Below the pieces are notes generated by a model that was given only the letters and a program-made list of their open reading frames with translations, ran no database searches and was not told the origin of the DNA. A stretch of DNA of 64,000 nt from assembly GCF_002251855.1 (NCBI RefSeq), contig NZ_NOXW01000022.1, positions 558,001-622,000 on the forward strand, written 5' to 3'. Origin of the DNA: Rhodoferax sp. TH121. GTDB lineage: Bacteria; Pseudomonadota; Gammaproteobacteria; Burkholderiales; Burkholderiaceae_C. The translations under genes were made by a program, and so were the position numbers. This document shows, in pieces, positions 8,187 to 18,361 of the stretch. The first letter of the stretch is position 1. Each line of letters begins with the position of its first letter.

Positions 8187-9916
8187 GCCGCAGCGTTCTG
8201 TACACCTCCAGCCCTTTGCTGGCCAGTCGCACACCGGTGTGGCGCAGCAAGTTTGTCGTGGGCGTGATCGCGTTGGGGTTCGTGGGTTTGGCCGCGCGTG
8301 CGGCCTACATCCAGGTGGTGGCGAACGATTTTTTCCAGCGCCAGGGCGAAGTGCGTTTTGCCCGAACTCTGGATCTGCCAGCCAACCGTGGTCGCATTTT
8401 GGACCGCAATGGTTTGATTCTGGCGTCCAGCGTGCCTGCACCGAGTATTTGGGCCATTCCGGAAGACGTGGAAATGGACAAGGCCCAGCTGCAGCGTTTG
8501 GCCAAGTTGCTGGACATGCCGGCTGCCGATATTTCGCGCAAGCTCGCGAATGAGGACAAGACTTTTGTCTGGATCAAGCGCCAAGTCGACGCTGCGGTGG
8601 CCAGGCAAATTGCCGAACTCAACATCAAAGGCATTTACCAGCGCAAGGAATACAAGCGCGAGTACCCGGAGGGTGAGTCGGCCGTGCATGTGGTCGGCTT
8701 TACCAATGTGGAAGACAAAGGCCAGGAGGGCGTGGAGCTCACCTTCAATAAAGAACTGGCCGGACGCAGCGGTTCCCGCCGTGTGATCAAGGATCGCTTG
8801 GGCCGGGTGGTGGAGGATGTGGGCGACCAGATTCCCCCCCTGGAAGGCAAGGACTTGCAGCTCAGCATTGACAGCAAGGTGCAGTTTTTCGCTTACCAGA
8901 AGCTGCGTGATGCCGTGGTGGAAAACAAGGCCAAGGCAGGCAGTGTGGTCGTGCTGGATGTATTGACGGGAGAGGTGCTGGCGCTTGCCAATTACCCCAG
9001 CTACTCGCCTGCCAAGCGCGCCAATCTGACCGGGGCACAGTTACGGAACCGGGCTCTCACCGACACCTTCGAGCCAGGCTCCACCATGAAGCCGTTTGTG
9101 GTGGCCTTGGCGCTGGAGCAGGGCATGGTTCGGCCCGAGACACCGATTCAGACCGCACCAGGGCGCATCACGATCACGGGTTCGACCATCACTGATTCAC
9201 ACCCCCACGGGGTTTTGTCGGTGAACGAGGTAATCCAGAAGTCCAGCAACGTGGGCACTGTCAAACTCGCCATGCAAATGGAGCCCCACGAGATGTGGGA
9301 CATGTTCAGCCAGGTGGGGCTGGGGCAAAAGCCCCAGGTGCCTTTTCCTGGCGTGGTGAGTGGTCGTCTGCGCGCCTACAAAACTTGGCGCCCGATTGAG
9401 CAGGCCACCATGAGTTATGGCTACGGCCTTTCGGCCAGCTTGTTCCAGTTGGCGCGCGCCTACAGTGTGTTTGCGCGTGATGGCGAGCTGGTGCCGGTGA
9501 CCTTGCTCAAGACCTCGGAGCAGGTGGCCGGTGTGCGTGTGTTTGAGGCGCGCCACGCCAAGGCCGTGCTCAACATGTTGCACATGGCCGCCGGCCCTGG
9601 AGGCACTGCGCCCAAAGCCCAGACCATGGGGTACTCCGTAGGAGGAAAAACCGGCACGGCCCACAAGCAAGAAGGCAAGGGGTATGCGGACAAAAAGTAC
9701 CGTGGTTTCTTCGTGGGCGTAGCCCCTATTGATAACCCGCGCATTGTGGTGGCCGTGATGATTGACGAGCCCAGCAATGGCAAATATTTCGGCGGTGATG
9801 TAGCTGCGCCCGTATTCAGCGAAACCGTGCAGCAAACCCTGCGCATGCTGGGCGTGCAACCTGACATGGCGGTACGCCCCCAGATCGTGACAGAAGCGGT
9901 GGAGGAAAGTTTCTGA
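8183..9916 (+). CDS. ftsI: Septal peptidoglycan transpeptidase FtsI (PBP3)
   Basis: Class B penicillin-binding protein that cross-links septal peptidoglycan together with FtsW. It has 577 residues with a membrane anchor at about 23-45 and a PBP-dimer domain around 60-215. The transpeptidase motifs are all intact: S300-T-M-K303 (nucleophile Ser300), S354-S-N356 and K489-T-G-T492. Start GTG 8183 overlaps the ftsL stop. Its stop (TGA) overlaps the ATG of murE by one base. Confidence 0.97.
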   Translation: MSRSVLYTSSPLLASRTPVWRSKFVVGVIALGFVGLAARAAYIQVVANDFFQRQGEVRFARTLDLPANRGRILDRNGLILASSVPAPSIWAIPEDVEMDKAQLQRLAKLLDMPAADISRKLANEDKTFVWIKRQVDAAVARQIAELNIKGIYQRKEYKREYPEGESAVHVVGFTNVEDKGQEGVELTFNKELAGRSGSRRVIKDRLGRVVEDVGDQIPPLEGKDLQLSIDSKVQFFAYQKLRDAVVENKAKAGSVVVLDVLTGEVLALANYPSYSPAKRANLTGAQLRNRALTDTFEPGSTMKPFVVALALEQGMVRPETPIQTAPGRITITGSTITDSHPHGVLSVNEVIQKSSNVGTVKLAMQMEPHEMWDMFSQVGLGQKPQVPFPGVVSGRLRAYKTWRPIEQATMSYGYGLSASLFQLARAYSVFARDGELVPVTLLKTSEQVAGVRVFEARHAKAVLNMLHMAAGPGGTAPKAQTMGYSVGGKTGTAHKQEGKGYADKKYRGFFVGVAPIDNPRIVVAVMIDEPSNGKYFGGDVAAPVFSETVQQTLRMLGVQPDMAVRPQIVTEAVEESF

Positions 9917-11412
9917 TGCGCCACCTCACGTCACCTCTAGAGGCTGTGCAATGGCTCCGCGAGCGGGGTGCCATCGCCTTGCGCACCGATAGCCGGCAAA
10001 TTGCTGCAGGTGAAGCCTTTGTCGCTTGGCCTGGTGGGGTTGTGGACGGTCGCGCTTTTGTGGCCCAGGCGTTGGACAGCGGCGCCGTGGCCGCGCTGGT
10101 GGAATACGACGGTGCGTCCGCCTTTGCACTGGATGCCACGCGTGTGGCCAGCTATACAGGTCTGAAGGCTGACGCCGGCCTGATTGCCGCCGCGTTCTAT
10201 GGACAACCATCTGCCGCTCTGCCCGTGGTGGCTGTGACCGGTACCAACGGCAAGACCAGCACGGCCTGGTGGCTGGCCCAGGCACTGAGTACTTTGCCTG
10301 CCGCAAACGCCTTGCCATGCGGTGTGATTGGCACTCTGGGAGTCGGGCAACCGCCCCATGTGCAGTCCACTGGCTTGACCACTCCGGACCCGGTACGGGT
10401 GCAGCAGACGCTGCGGCAATTTGCAGACCAAGGTTTGCGCGCGTGTGCCATGGAGGCCTCCTCGATTGGGATCGAAGAGCACCGCATGGCTGGCACCCAG
10501 ATTCGGGTCGCCGTGTTCACCAACTTCACCCAAGACCACTTGGACTACCACGGCAGCATGGCTGCCTATTGGGTTTCCAAGCGCAAGCTGTTTGCCTGGC
10601 CCGGGTTGGGGCATGCTGTGGTGAACGTCGACGATACACAGGGTGCCGTCTTGGCCGATGAACTTGCGGGCGCGCTGGACCTGTGGACCGTGTCCAGCCA
10701 ACGGCCCGCACGCCTGCGCGCGCAACAGTTGCGCCATACCGCCAGCGGCATGGCCTTTGATGTGGTGGAGGGCGACATGTCGTGCACGCTCCAAGCCGGG
10801 GTCATTGGTCACTACAACGTGTTGAACCTGCTGGGTGTGGTTGCTGCCATGCGTTGCCTGGGCGTACCCCTGGCTGACGCAGTCGGCGCCTGCAGCACCT
10901 TGTTGCCGGTACCAGGCCGCATGGAGTGTGTGGGCGGCCAGGGCGCACCGCTGGTGGCTATCGATTACGCCCACACGCCGGATGCCTTGGCCCAGGCCCT
11001 GCAGGCGCTGCGCCCCATGGCCCATGCCCGTGGCGGGAGCCTGTGGGCGGTGTTTGGCTGTGGTGGAGACCGTGACGCATCGAAGCGCCCCGTGATGGGA
11101 GCGATTGCCGCCCAGCATGCCGACCGCGTGGTGGTGACCAGCGACAACCCGCGCAGCGAACGTCCCGAGGCGATCGTGGCACAGATCCTGTTGGGAGTGG
11201 TGGACAACAAAGGCGTGGAGGTGGAAGTGGATCGCGCTTTGGCGATCCGTGACACGGTCATGCAGGCGGCGGCCCATGACGTGATCCTGCTGGCTGGCAA
11301 GGGTCATGAAGAAACCCAGGAGATTGCGGGTGTGAAACATCCTTTCTCTGACCAGCACCACGCCCTGGCCGCGCTGCAGGCGCGCCAGTCCTCGACCCGA
11401 GGTGCCGCATGA
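9916..11412 (+). CDS. murE: UDP-MurNAc-L-Ala-D-Glu:meso-diaminopimelate ligase
   Basis: Cytoplasmic Mur ligase that adds the third stem-peptide residue at the cost of ATP. It has 498 residues. The ATP-binding loop GTNGKTS is at 109-115. DNPR at 410-413 is the signature for meso-diaminopimelate rather than lysine, as expected for a Gram-negative wall. The usual three-domain architecture is complete. The start is coupled to the ftsI stop (TGATG), and the 3' end overlaps murF by 4 nt. Confidence 0.97.
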   Translation: MRHLTSPLEAVQWLRERGAIALRTDSRQIAAGEAFVAWPGGVVDGRAFVAQALDSGAVAALVEYDGASAFALDATRVASYTGLKADAGLIAAAFYGQPSAALPVVAVTGTNGKTSTAWWLAQALSTLPAANALPCGVIGTLGVGQPPHVQSTGLTTPDPVRVQQTLRQFADQGLRACAMEASSIGIEEHRMAGTQIRVAVFTNFTQDHLDYHGSMAAYWVSKRKLFAWPGLGHAVVNVDDTQGAVLADELAGALDLWTVSSQRPARLRAQQLRHTASGMAFDVVEGDMSCTLQAGVIGHYNVLNLLGVVAAMRCLGVPLADAVGACSTLLPVPGRMECVGGQGAPLVAIDYAHTPDALAQALQALRPMAHARGGSLWAVFGCGGDRDASKRPVMGAIAAQHADRVVVTSDNPRSERPEAIVAQILLGVVDNKGVEVEVDRALAIRDTVMQAAAHDVILLAGKGHEETQEIAGVKHPFSDQHHALAALQARQSSTRGAA

Positions 11413-12833
11413 GTGCCATGATGACACTGGCCCAAGTCGCCGCATGGCTGGACCGCGCACATCTCGTGGGCTCTGCAGACCTCGCGATTCTGCGGGTCCA
11501 CACCGACACCAGGACCCTTGCCAGTGGTGACCTGTTTGTGGCTTTGCAAGGCGAGCGGTTTGATGCCAACGCCTTCTTGCACGACGCCCAAGCCCAGGGT
11601 GCCACCGCCGTGCTGTGCCACGCTGGCTTGCCCGCCACGGCGTACCCTGTGGGCCTGCCACGCATCGAAGTGCCTGACACCAAGCGTGCTTTAGCCCAGC
11701 TGGCTGCGGCATGGCGTGCCCAATTCACCTTGCCCTTGGTGGCGGTGACCGGCAGCAATGGCAAGACCACGGTGACCCAGATGGTTGCCGCCATTCTGGA
11801 GGCACAGGCCCCTGGCGGTGCGGCCTTGGCCACCCGTGGCAACTTCAACAACGACATCGGCGTGCCCCTGACCCTGCTCCGGCTGCGCCGCGAACACCGC
11901 CTGGCCGTGGTCGAGCTGGGCATGAACCACCCCGGCGAAATCGCCGGACTGGCCGCCATGGCACAGCCTACGGTGGCCTTGGTCAACAACGCGCAGCGTG
12001 AGCACCTGGAATTCATGCACACGGTGGAAGCCGTAGCCCAGGAAAACGGCACCGTGATTACCGCTTTGCCGGCCGATGGTGTGGCGGTGTTTCCGCTGGA
12101 CGATGACTACACCGCTGTCTGGCAAGGCCTGGCAGCGAAGCGCAAGACGGTGCAGTTTGGATGGCACGCGGCCGGTGCCGCGCACGAGGTGCTGTGCACG
12201 AGCGCCGAGTGGGTGGACGGTGCCTGGCAGGTTCAGGCCAGCACGCCTTGGGGCGCACTGCAGTACCGCTTGGCCATTGCCGGGCGCCACAACGTGAAGA
12301 ACTCACTGGCCGCAGCCGCGTGTGCATTGGCCGCGGGTGTCAGTCCCAAGGCGGTCGTGCAGGGACTGCAGGCCTTTGTGCCGGTCAAAGGCCGTTGCCG
12401 TGCCTTGCAGATCACCCACAGCGGTCTGCACGCCACGCTGGTGGACGACACCTACAACGCCAACCCCGACTCCATGCGTGCCGCCATCCAGGTGCTGGCG
12501 GATCTGCCCGGCCCGCGCCTGTTGGTGCTGGGGGATATGGGTGAAGTCGGTGAACAAGGCCCTGAATTTCATGCAGAAGCTGGGCGGTTTGCCCATGCCC
12601 AAGGCATTTCCCATGTCTTGGCACTGGGGGATATGGCCGTCCACGCCGTTGCCGCCTGCCCCGCTGCCGAACATTTTTCCGATGTCGAGGCCTTGATCGC
12701 GCGTGCCAGGGGCCTGTTGCCCGGTGTGGCCAGCGTGCTGGTCAAGGGATCCCGTTTTATGCGCATGGAGCGCGTGGTAGAGGCCTTGGCCCAGCCCGCG
12801 CCTGCTACCGGAGGTGGCAACCATGCCGTTTGA
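11409..12833 (+). CDS. murF: UDP-MurNAc-tripeptide:D-Ala-D-Ala ligase
   Basis: Adds the D-Ala-D-Ala dipeptide made by Ddl to the UDP-MurNAc tripeptide. It has 474 residues with ATP loop GSNGKTT at 115-121 and the RGNFNND segment just downstream. DDTYNANPDSM marks the C-terminal domain. The start overlaps the murE stop (ATGA). An 18-base gap separates it from mraY, one of the few non-overlapping joints in this part of the cluster. Confidence 0.96.
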   Translation: MSAMMTLAQVAAWLDRAHLVGSADLAILRVHTDTRTLASGDLFVALQGERFDANAFLHDAQAQGATAVLCHAGLPATAYPVGLPRIEVPDTKRALAQLAAAWRAQFTLPLVAVTGSNGKTTVTQMVAAILEAQAPGGAALATRGNFNNDIGVPLTLLRLRREHRLAVVELGMNHPGEIAGLAAMAQPTVALVNNAQREHLEFMHTVEAVAQENGTVITALPADGVAVFPLDDDYTAVWQGLAAKRKTVQFGWHAAGAAHEVLCTSAEWVDGAWQVQASTPWGALQYRLAIAGRHNVKNSLAAAACALAAGVSPKAVVQGLQAFVPVKGRCRALQITHSGLHATLVDDTYNANPDSMRAAIQVLADLPGPRLLVLGDMGEVGEQGPEFHAEAGRFAHAQGISHVLALGDMAVHAVAACPAAEHFSDVEALIARARGLLPGVASVLVKGSRFMRMERVVEALAQPAPATGGGNHAV

Positions 12834-12851
12834 TATTTTTGGAGCGTTTTC

Positions 12852-14030
12852 ATGCTGCTGAGCCTGGCCCAATGGCTGCAAACCTTGTCGCCCGAGTTCG
12901 GGTTTTTCCGCGTGTTCCAGTACCTCACCTTTCGTGCGGTGTTTGCGGCGCTCACTGCCTTGTTGATTGGTCTGGCTGCTGGGCCCTATGTAATTCGTCG
13001 CCTGCGTGAGCTGAAGATCGGCCAACCCATCCGTGGCTACGGTATGGAAACCCACCTGAGCAAGAGTGGCACGCCCACCATGGGCGGTGTGTTGATTTTG
13101 CTGTCCATTGCCGTCTCCACGCTGTTGTGGGCTGACCTGTCCAACCGTTTTGTCTGGATCGTGCTGCTGGTGACGCTGGGCTTTGGTGCCATTGGTTGGG
13201 CTGACGACTGGCGCAAGGTGGTGCACAAAGACCCCGAAGGCATGCGCTCGCGTGAAAAGTATTTTTGGCAGTCGGTGATTGGCCTGCTGGCTGCCCTGTA
13301 CCTCGTGTTCAGCATTTCGGAGAGTTCCAATCTGCGTGTGATTGAGCTGTTCTTCAATTGGGTGCGCTCAGGCTTTGACGTGAACCTGCCGCCCAAAGCC
13401 GGCCTCTTGCTGCCGTTCATCAAAGAGGTGAGCTACCCGCTCGGCGTATTGGGTTTTGTGGTGCTGACGTATCTGGTGATTGTGGGCTCCAGCAACGCCG
13501 TGAACCTGACTGACGGCTTGGATGGATTGGCCATCATGCCGGTGGTGATGGTGGGTTCGGCACTGGGTGTGTTTGCCTATGTGACCGGCAGCGCCGTCTA
13601 CTCCAAGTACCTGTTCTTCCCGCACATTCCCGGCTCGGGCGAACTCATGATTTTCTGCGCCGCCATGGCGGGCGCCGGCCTGGCTTTTTTGTGGTTCAAC
13701 ACCCACCCCGCACAGGTCTTCATGGGGGATGTGGGCGCACTCGCCTTGGGTGGCGCCTTGGGCACCATCGCCATCATCGTGCGCCAGGAGATTGTGCTGG
13801 CCATCATGGGCGGCATCTTTGTGGCCGAAGCCCTGTCAGTGATGTTGCAGGTGACCTACTTCAAATACACCAAGAAGAAATACGGCGAAGGCCGCCGCCT
13901 ACTGAAGATGGCGCCGCTGCACCACCACTTCGAAAAATCGGGGTGGAAGGAAACCCAGGTGGTGGTTCGTTTCTGGATCATCACCATGCTCTTGTGCCTG
14001 GTGGGCCTGTCCACCCTGAAACTGCGATGA
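12852..14030 (+). CDS. mraY: Phospho-MurNAc-pentapeptide translocase MraY
   Basis: Integral membrane enzyme that transfers phospho-MurNAc-pentapeptide to undecaprenyl phosphate, making lipid I. It has 392 residues and about ten membrane helices. Catalytic and substrate motifs are present: [29 protein letters not shown] and the cytoplasmic [11 protein letters not shown] loop. ATG 12852 lies after an 18-nt spacer. The stop overlaps the murD start (ATGA). Confidence 0.97.
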   Translation: MLLSLAQWLQTLSPEFGFFRVFQYLTFRAVFAALTALLIGLAAGPYVIRRLRELKIGQPIRGYGMETHLSKSGTPTMGGVLILLSIAVSTLLWADLSNRFVWIVLLVTLGFGAIGWADDWRKVVHKDPEGMRSREKYFWQSVIGLLAALYLVFSISESSNLRVIELFFNWVRSGFDVNLPPKAGLLLPFIKEVSYPLGVLGFVVLTYLVIVGSSNAVNLTDGLDGLAIMPVVMVGSALGVFAYVTGSAVYSKYLFFPHIPGSGELMIFCAAMAGAGLAFLWFNTHPAQVFMGDVGALALGGALGTIAIIVRQEIVLAIMGGIFVAEALSVMLQVTYFKYTKKKYGEGRRLLKMAPLHHHFEKSGWKETQVVVRFWIITMLLCLVGLSTLKLR

Positions 14031-15967
14031 ACGAACACGAAGTGCACCGCCCCGGCGAACACCCCGCAGCGTCCCCCCAGGACGGCGGGGTGCTGCCGCT
14101 TGTGCCTGAGGCTGTGGCAAGCCACGCGCTGCCCTCGCAGTCGGTCGAGCTCGCCACGGCCGACGAGCCTGCAACGCAGGACATGACCGGGATGCCGGAG
14201 GTGCTGGCATCGGCCGAGGCACCCGAAGTGCACGTCGCGCCATCGGTGTCTGAGCCCGCCAAAGACGCCCGGGGCTTGCCCACCACGCTCACGGCCGCGC
14301 GCGATGCGGCCGCTTTCGTGGCGCAGATATTTGCGGACACCCAGGCCGAGAAGGCGGAATCCGAACTGCTGGTCGGCGCCACCGTGCCCGAAGCGGAAAT
14401 GGTGTCGGCCGATGGAGAGGCCCTTCCCGACACAGCGAATGCCCCTTTTGCACCGCTGGCAGGGCAACACATTGTGATCCTGGGCTTGGGCGCATCGGGC
14501 TTGGCCATGGCGCGCTGGTGTGCCCGCACGGGGGCTGCCAGCATCACCGTGGCCGACACGCGCGCCGCGCCGCCCCAGCTGGCTGCGCTGCAGCAGGAAC
14601 TGCCCGATGTACGTTTTGTTTCCGGTCCCTTCTCTGCAGCCTTGGTGGATGGGCAGACCCTGCATGCGGTGTACCGCTCACCCGGTTTGAGTCCAGAAGA
14701 GATTGCTCCTGTTTTAGGAGCTGCTCGCGCAGTGGGTATCTATGTTGGGGGCGAATTAAGCTTGTATTCCATGGCGCTGCAAGCATTGCGCAGCCGCCAA
14801 GGTTACGCGCCAGCGGTGCTGGCCATCACCGGCACGAATGGCAAAACCACCGTCACCTCGCTGACTGGCCAACTGGTTGCCCACGCAGGCAAGAGCGTGG
14901 CCGTGGCCGGCAACATTGGCCCCACGCTGTTGGACACCTTGGCTGGGCATTTGGATGCAAACACCCTTCCCGAGGTCTGGGTGCTGGAGCTTTCCAGCTT
15001 CCAGCTCGATGGCGTGAGCGGTTTTGAGCCCACGGCCGCGGTGGTGCTCAACATCACGCAGGACCACCTGGACTGGCATGGCAGTATGCAGGCCTATGCT
15101 GAAGCCAAGTCGCGCATCTTTGGCCAGACCGGTCTCATGGTGCTGAACCGCGACGATGCGGCTGTGATGGCCATGTTGCCCCCGCCGGTGCGTGTGAAGC
15201 TGCAACGCCCGCAAGAACGCGCCCACAGTACCTTTGGCGGAGACATGCCGCAGCGCCCTGGCGACTTTGGCCTGGAAGAAGTGAACGGCATGGTCTGGCT
15301 GGTCCGCGCGCTGGAGGCTGACGAAACGCGCCGCAAGCGCAGCGAAGCGGCGGAGGAACTGCACTTCCAGCGTTTGATGCCGGCCGACGCCCTGCGCATC
15401 CGTGGTCGCCACAACGCCAGCAACGCGTTGGCTGCGCTGGCACTGTGTGCTGCAGCCGGTTGCGCCTTGGGCCCGATTCTGTTTGGACTGCGTGAGTACC
15501 GTGGCGAGCCGCACCGCGTGGAGCCCATCGGCATCCTGAACGATGTGGAGTTTTTTGACGATAGCAAGGGCACCAATGTGGGTGCCACGGTGGCAGCCTT
15601 ACAGGGCCTGGGCGCCGACCGCAAGCTGGTGGTGATTTTGGGCGGTGAGGGCAAGGGCCAGGACTTCACGCCGCTAGCGGCGCCCCTGGCGCGTTACGCG
15701 CGTGCCGTCGTGCTGATGGGCCGTGATGCACCGCTGATCCGCGAGGCAATTGCATCTGTCGAGGTGCCGCTGGTGGATGCGGACTCGATGGAGTCCGCCG
15801 TCACCCTGGCCAATGCGCGTGCGCATGCGGGTGATGCAGTGCTGATGTCGCCCGCCTGCGCCAGTTTTGACATGTTCAAGAACTACGAGCACCGCGCCCA
15901 GGTTTTCTGCGCCGCAGTGAAAGAGCTGGCCTTGTCCAGCGGCGTGGACATGGAGCACATGGCATGA
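14027..15967 (+). CDS. murD: UDP-MurNAc-L-Ala:D-Glu ligase with 143-residue N-terminal extension
   Basis: Adds D-glutamate to UDP-MurNAc-L-Ala. The ATG overlapping the mraY stop (14027) gives 646 residues against about 440 in E. coli. The MurD fold begins only at L144 ([12 protein letters not shown]), and the ATP loop GTNGKTT is at 269-275. Residues 1-143 are an Ala/Glu/Pro-rich low-complexity segment without recognised domain. An extra charged segment ([15 protein letters not shown]) lies in the central/C-terminal region. No plausible ribosome site was found next to residue 144, and the overlap start fits the coupling seen elsewhere, so the long form is preferred. A stretch at about 14690-14770 uses AT-rich codons unlike its surroundings and includes a copy of a dispersed 13-mer. 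Confidence 0.9.
   Translation: MNEHEVHRPGEHPAASPQDGGVLPLVPEAVASHALPSQSVELATADEPATQDMTGMPEVLASAEAPEVHVAPSVSEPAKDARGLPTTLTAARDAAAFVAQIFADTQAEKAESELLVGATVPEAEMVSADGEALPDTANAPFAPLAGQHIVILGLGASGLAMARWCARTGAASITVADTRAAPPQLAALQQELPDVRFVSGPFSAALVDGQTLHAVYRSPGLSPEEIAPVLGAARAVGIYVGGELSLYSMALQALRSRQGYAPAVLAITGTNGKTTVTSLTGQLVAHAGKSVAVAGNIGPTLLDTLAGHLDANTLPEVWVLELSSFQLDGVSGFEPTAAVVLNITQDHLDWHGSMQAYAEAKSRIFGQTGLMVLNRDDAAVMAMLPPPVRVKLQRPQERAHSTFGGDMPQRPGDFGLEEVNGMVWLVRALEADETRRKRSEAAEELHFQRLMPADALRIRGRHNASNALAALALCAAAGCALGPILFGLREYRGEPHRVEPIGILNDVEFFDDSKGTNVGATVAALQGLGADRKLVVILGGEGKGQDFTPLAAPLARYARAVVLMGRDAPLIREAIASVEVPLVDADSMESAVTLANARAHAGDAVLMSPACASFDMFKNYEHRAQVFCAAVKELALSSGVDMEHMA
14719..14731 (+). repeat. 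Dispersed 13-mer AGCTGCTYGCGCA (in murD)
   Basis: Exact copy AGCTGCTCGCGCA inside murD, read in frame as part of GAARA. The surrounding codons (gttttagga) are AT-rich compared with the rest of the gene. Other copies are at 19763, 28812, 36536, 42236 and 60014, with a one-mismatch copy at 33220. Confidence 0.6.
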
Positions 15968-17214
15968 CCGCCTTGCGCCAAACCCTCCAAGGCTGGTTCA
16001 GCACCAAGGCTGACAAGACCACCGGGGCTTTGCCAGTGCGTCTGGGCGGGCGCGGCTCGTTTGCCGCGAGCACTCTGCCCACCCAGGTGAAAGGGTTCGA
16101 CCAGCCGCTGGTGTGGGTGACGGTGGCGCTGCTGCTGTGGGGGTTGGTCATGGTGTATTCCGCATCGATTGCCATGCCGGACAACCCCAAGTTCTCGAAC
16201 TACACCCACACCCACTTTGTTGTGCGGCATGCGCTATCCCTGGTGGTCGCCTTTGTCGCGGCGCTGATCGCGTTCCAGTTTCCCTTGCAGACCTGGGAAA
16301 AGCTCGCCCCCTGGCTGTTTGTGCTGTCGCTGGTGCTGCTGATTGCCGTGTTGGGGGTGGGGCGCGGCGTGAATGGCGCCAAGCGCTGGATTTCTTTGGG
16401 CATCATGAACTTCCAACCGTCCGAGTTGGCCAAGTTTGCGGTGCTGCTGTATGCGGCCGACTACATGGTGCGCAAGATGGAAGTGAAAGAGCGCTTCTTC
16501 CGCGCCGTGGCCCCGATGGCTGTCGCTGTGGCGGTGGTTGGCCTGCTGTTGCTGGCGGAGCCCGACATGGGGGCCTTCATGGTGATTGCCGTGATTGCCA
16601 TGGGCATTCTGTTTTTGGGTGGCGTGAACGCCCGGATGTTCTTCCTGATCGCCGCAACGCTTTTGGTGGCCTTCTCTTTGATGATTGCTTTCAGCGAGTT
16701 CCGGCGTGAACGGATCTTTGCCTACCTCAACCCCTGGAGCGAAGAGCATGCGTTGGGCAAGGCCTACCAGCTGACCCATTCCTTGATTGCCATTGGGCGC
16801 GGTGAAATCTTTGGCGTGGGGCTGGGGGGCAGCGTGGAAAAGCTGCACTGGCTGCCCGAGGCGCACACCGACTTCTTGCTCGCCGTGATTGGTGAGGAGT
16901 TTGGTCTGCTGGGCGTCGTCATGGTCATTGGCCTGTTTTTGTGGCTGACGCGCCGCATCATGCACATCGGTCGCCAGGCCATCGCCCTGGACCGCGTGTT
17001 TGCCGGCCTGGTCGCGCAGGGGGTGGGTATCTGGATGGGTTTTCAGTCCTTCATCAACGTCGGTGTGAACCTGGGCGCTTTGCCCACCAAGGGCCTGACC
17101 CTGCCGCTCATGAGCTACGGGGGCTCCGCCATCTTGCTGAACCTGGTGGCCATTGCCGTGGTGCTGCGGGTGGACTATGAAAACCGGCAACTCATGCACG
17201 GAGGTCGTGTATGA
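15964..17214 (+). CDS. ftsW: Septal peptidoglycan glycosyltransferase FtsW
   Basis: SEDS-family polymerase that works with FtsI at the septum. It has 416 residues, with a roughly 45-residue cytoplasmic N-terminus and then about ten membrane helices. The signature [15 protein letters not shown] is near the C-terminus. The start overlaps the murD stop (ATGA). The last codons (LMHGGRV) double as the ribosome-site region that is duplicated before murG. Confidence 0.96.
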   Translation: MTALRQTLQGWFSTKADKTTGALPVRLGGRGSFAASTLPTQVKGFDQPLVWVTVALLLWGLVMVYSASIAMPDNPKFSNYTHTHFVVRHALSLVVAFVAALIAFQFPLQTWEKLAPWLFVLSLVLLIAVLGVGRGVNGAKRWISLGIMNFQPSELAKFAVLLYAADYMVRKMEVKERFFRAVAPMAVAVAVVGLLLLAEPDMGAFMVIAVIAMGILFLGGVNARMFFLIAATLLVAFSLMIAFSEFRRERIFAYLNPWSEEHALGKAYQLTHSLIAIGRGEIFGVGLGGSVEKLHWLPEAHTDFLLAVIGEEFGLLGVVMVIGLFLWLTRRIMHIGRQAIALDRVFAGLVAQGVGIWMGFQSFINVGVNLGALPTKGLTLPLMSYGGSAILLNLVAIAVVLRVDYENRQLMHGGRV

Positions 17215-17300
17215 GTTGCCTGTTTCGCCAAAACCGGCACTGCGCGCAGCGCAGCATGGCGCGGAACGCGCCATGGCTGATGCACGGAGGCCGTGTATGA
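17194..17300 (+). repeat. Duplicated ribosome-site segment with two hairpins at the ftsW-murG joint
   Basis: A 21-base segment at 17194-17214 (ATGCACGGAGG, T, CGTGTATGA) recurs at 17280-17300 with one change (C for T). Each copy holds GGAGG and an ATGA overlap start. The DNA between them carries two adjacent perfect hairpins: CTGCGC/GCGCAG (17240-17254, loop GCA) and CATGGCGCG/CGCGCCATG (17255-17275, loop GAA). The first copy is the end of ftsW; the second supplies the murG start. Confidence 0.85.
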
Positions 17301-18361
17301 CGCAGAAGTGCGCCCTCATCATGGCTGGTGGCACCGGTGGGCACATCTTCCCCGGTTTGGCCGTGGCGCAAGCCCTGTTGGACAAGGGCTGGCGTGTGCA
17401 TTGGCTGGGTGCGCCCGGCAGCATGGAGAGCCGCATTGTCCCGGCCCGTGGTATTCCGCTGGAGCTGGTGGACTTTGGTGGCGTGCGCGGCAAAGGACTC
17501 AAGACGTTGGCGCTACTGCCCTTCAAGCTGCTGCGTGCCTTCTGGCAAAGCCTGCAGGTGGTGCGCCGCGTGAAGCCGGATGTGGTGGTGGGCCTGGGCG
17601 GCTACATCACCTTCCCCGGCGGCATGATGGGCGTGCTCTGCGGCAAGCCTCTGGTGTTGCACGAGCAGAACTCGGTGGCTGGCATGGCCAACAAGGTGCT
17701 GGCCGGCGTGGCCGATCGGGTGTTTGCAGCCTTCCCGAATGTGCTGAAAAAAGGGGAGTGGGTCGGCAACCCGCTGCGCACTGAATTTCTGAACCTGCCC
17801 GCCCCCGAACAACGCTTTGTCGGACGCAGCGGCCCGCTCAAGGTGCTGGTGGTGGGTGGCAGCTTGGGCGCGCGTGCGCTCAACACCGTGGTGCCGCAGG
17901 CGCTGGCACTGATTCCCGAGGCCCAGCGCCCCTTGGTCACGCACCAAGCGGGTGAGAAACAGATCGACGAGCTGCGTGCCAACTATGCAGCCGCAGGCGT
18001 GCAGGCCACGCTCACCCCATTCATCGACAACACCGCGCAAGCGTTCGCCGATGCCGATCTGGTGATCTGCCGCGCTGGTGCCAGCACCGTGACCGAGATT
18101 GCAGCTGTCGGCGCACCCGCCGTCTTCGTGCCTTTCCCGGCTGCGGTGGACGATCACCAGACTTTCAACGCCCGCTTCCTGGTCGACCAGGGCGGCGGCT
18201 GGCTAATGCCGCAGGCGAACATGACGCCCGCAGCACTGGCCGAAATGCTACAGAAAACAGAGCGGTCTGCGCTGATGCTGCGAGGTCTGGAGGCTAAAAA
18301 GATGCAAAAACTCAACGCCACCCAGGCTGTGGTGGCCGCTTGCGAGGAGCTCGCAACATGA
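17297..18361 (+). CDS. murG: Lipid II synthase MurG
   Basis: Peripheral inner-membrane glycosyltransferase that adds GlcNAc to lipid I. The frame is open from 17153, but ATG 17297 follows GGAGG (17286-17290) by 6 nt and gives 354 residues, the family norm, starting [16 protein letters not shown]. The [10 protein letters not shown] loop and the C-terminal UDP-GlcNAc site ([15 protein letters not shown]) are intact. It sits 82 nt downstream of ftsW because of a local duplication. The stop overlaps murC. Confidence 0.96.
   Translation: MTQKCALIMAGGTGGHIFPGLAVAQALLDKGWRVHWLGAPGSMESRIVPARGIPLELVDFGGVRGKGLKTLALLPFKLLRAFWQSLQVVRRVKPDVVVGLGGYITFPGGMMGVLCGKPLVLHEQNSVAGMANKVLAGVADRVFAAFPNVLKKGEWVGNPLRTEFLNLPAPEQRFVGRSGPLKVLVVGGSLGARALNTVVPQALALIPEAQRPLVTHQAGEKQIDELRANYAAAGVQATLTPFIDNTAQAFADADLVICRAGASTVTEIAAVGAPAVFVPFPAAVDDHQTFNARFLVDQGGGWLMPQANMTPAALAEMLQKTERSALMLRGLEAKKMQKLNATQAVVAACEELAT

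Noticed and set aside
9937-11712. 591-codon open frame antisense to murE/murF
   Set aside because: Shadow of GC-rich coding sequence; it has no domain pattern and lies opposite two clear Mur ligases.
13691-14026. Upstream extension of the murD frame into mraY
   Set aside because: It overlaps the well-conserved mraY coding sequence; the ATGA overlap start at 14027 is consistent with the cluster.
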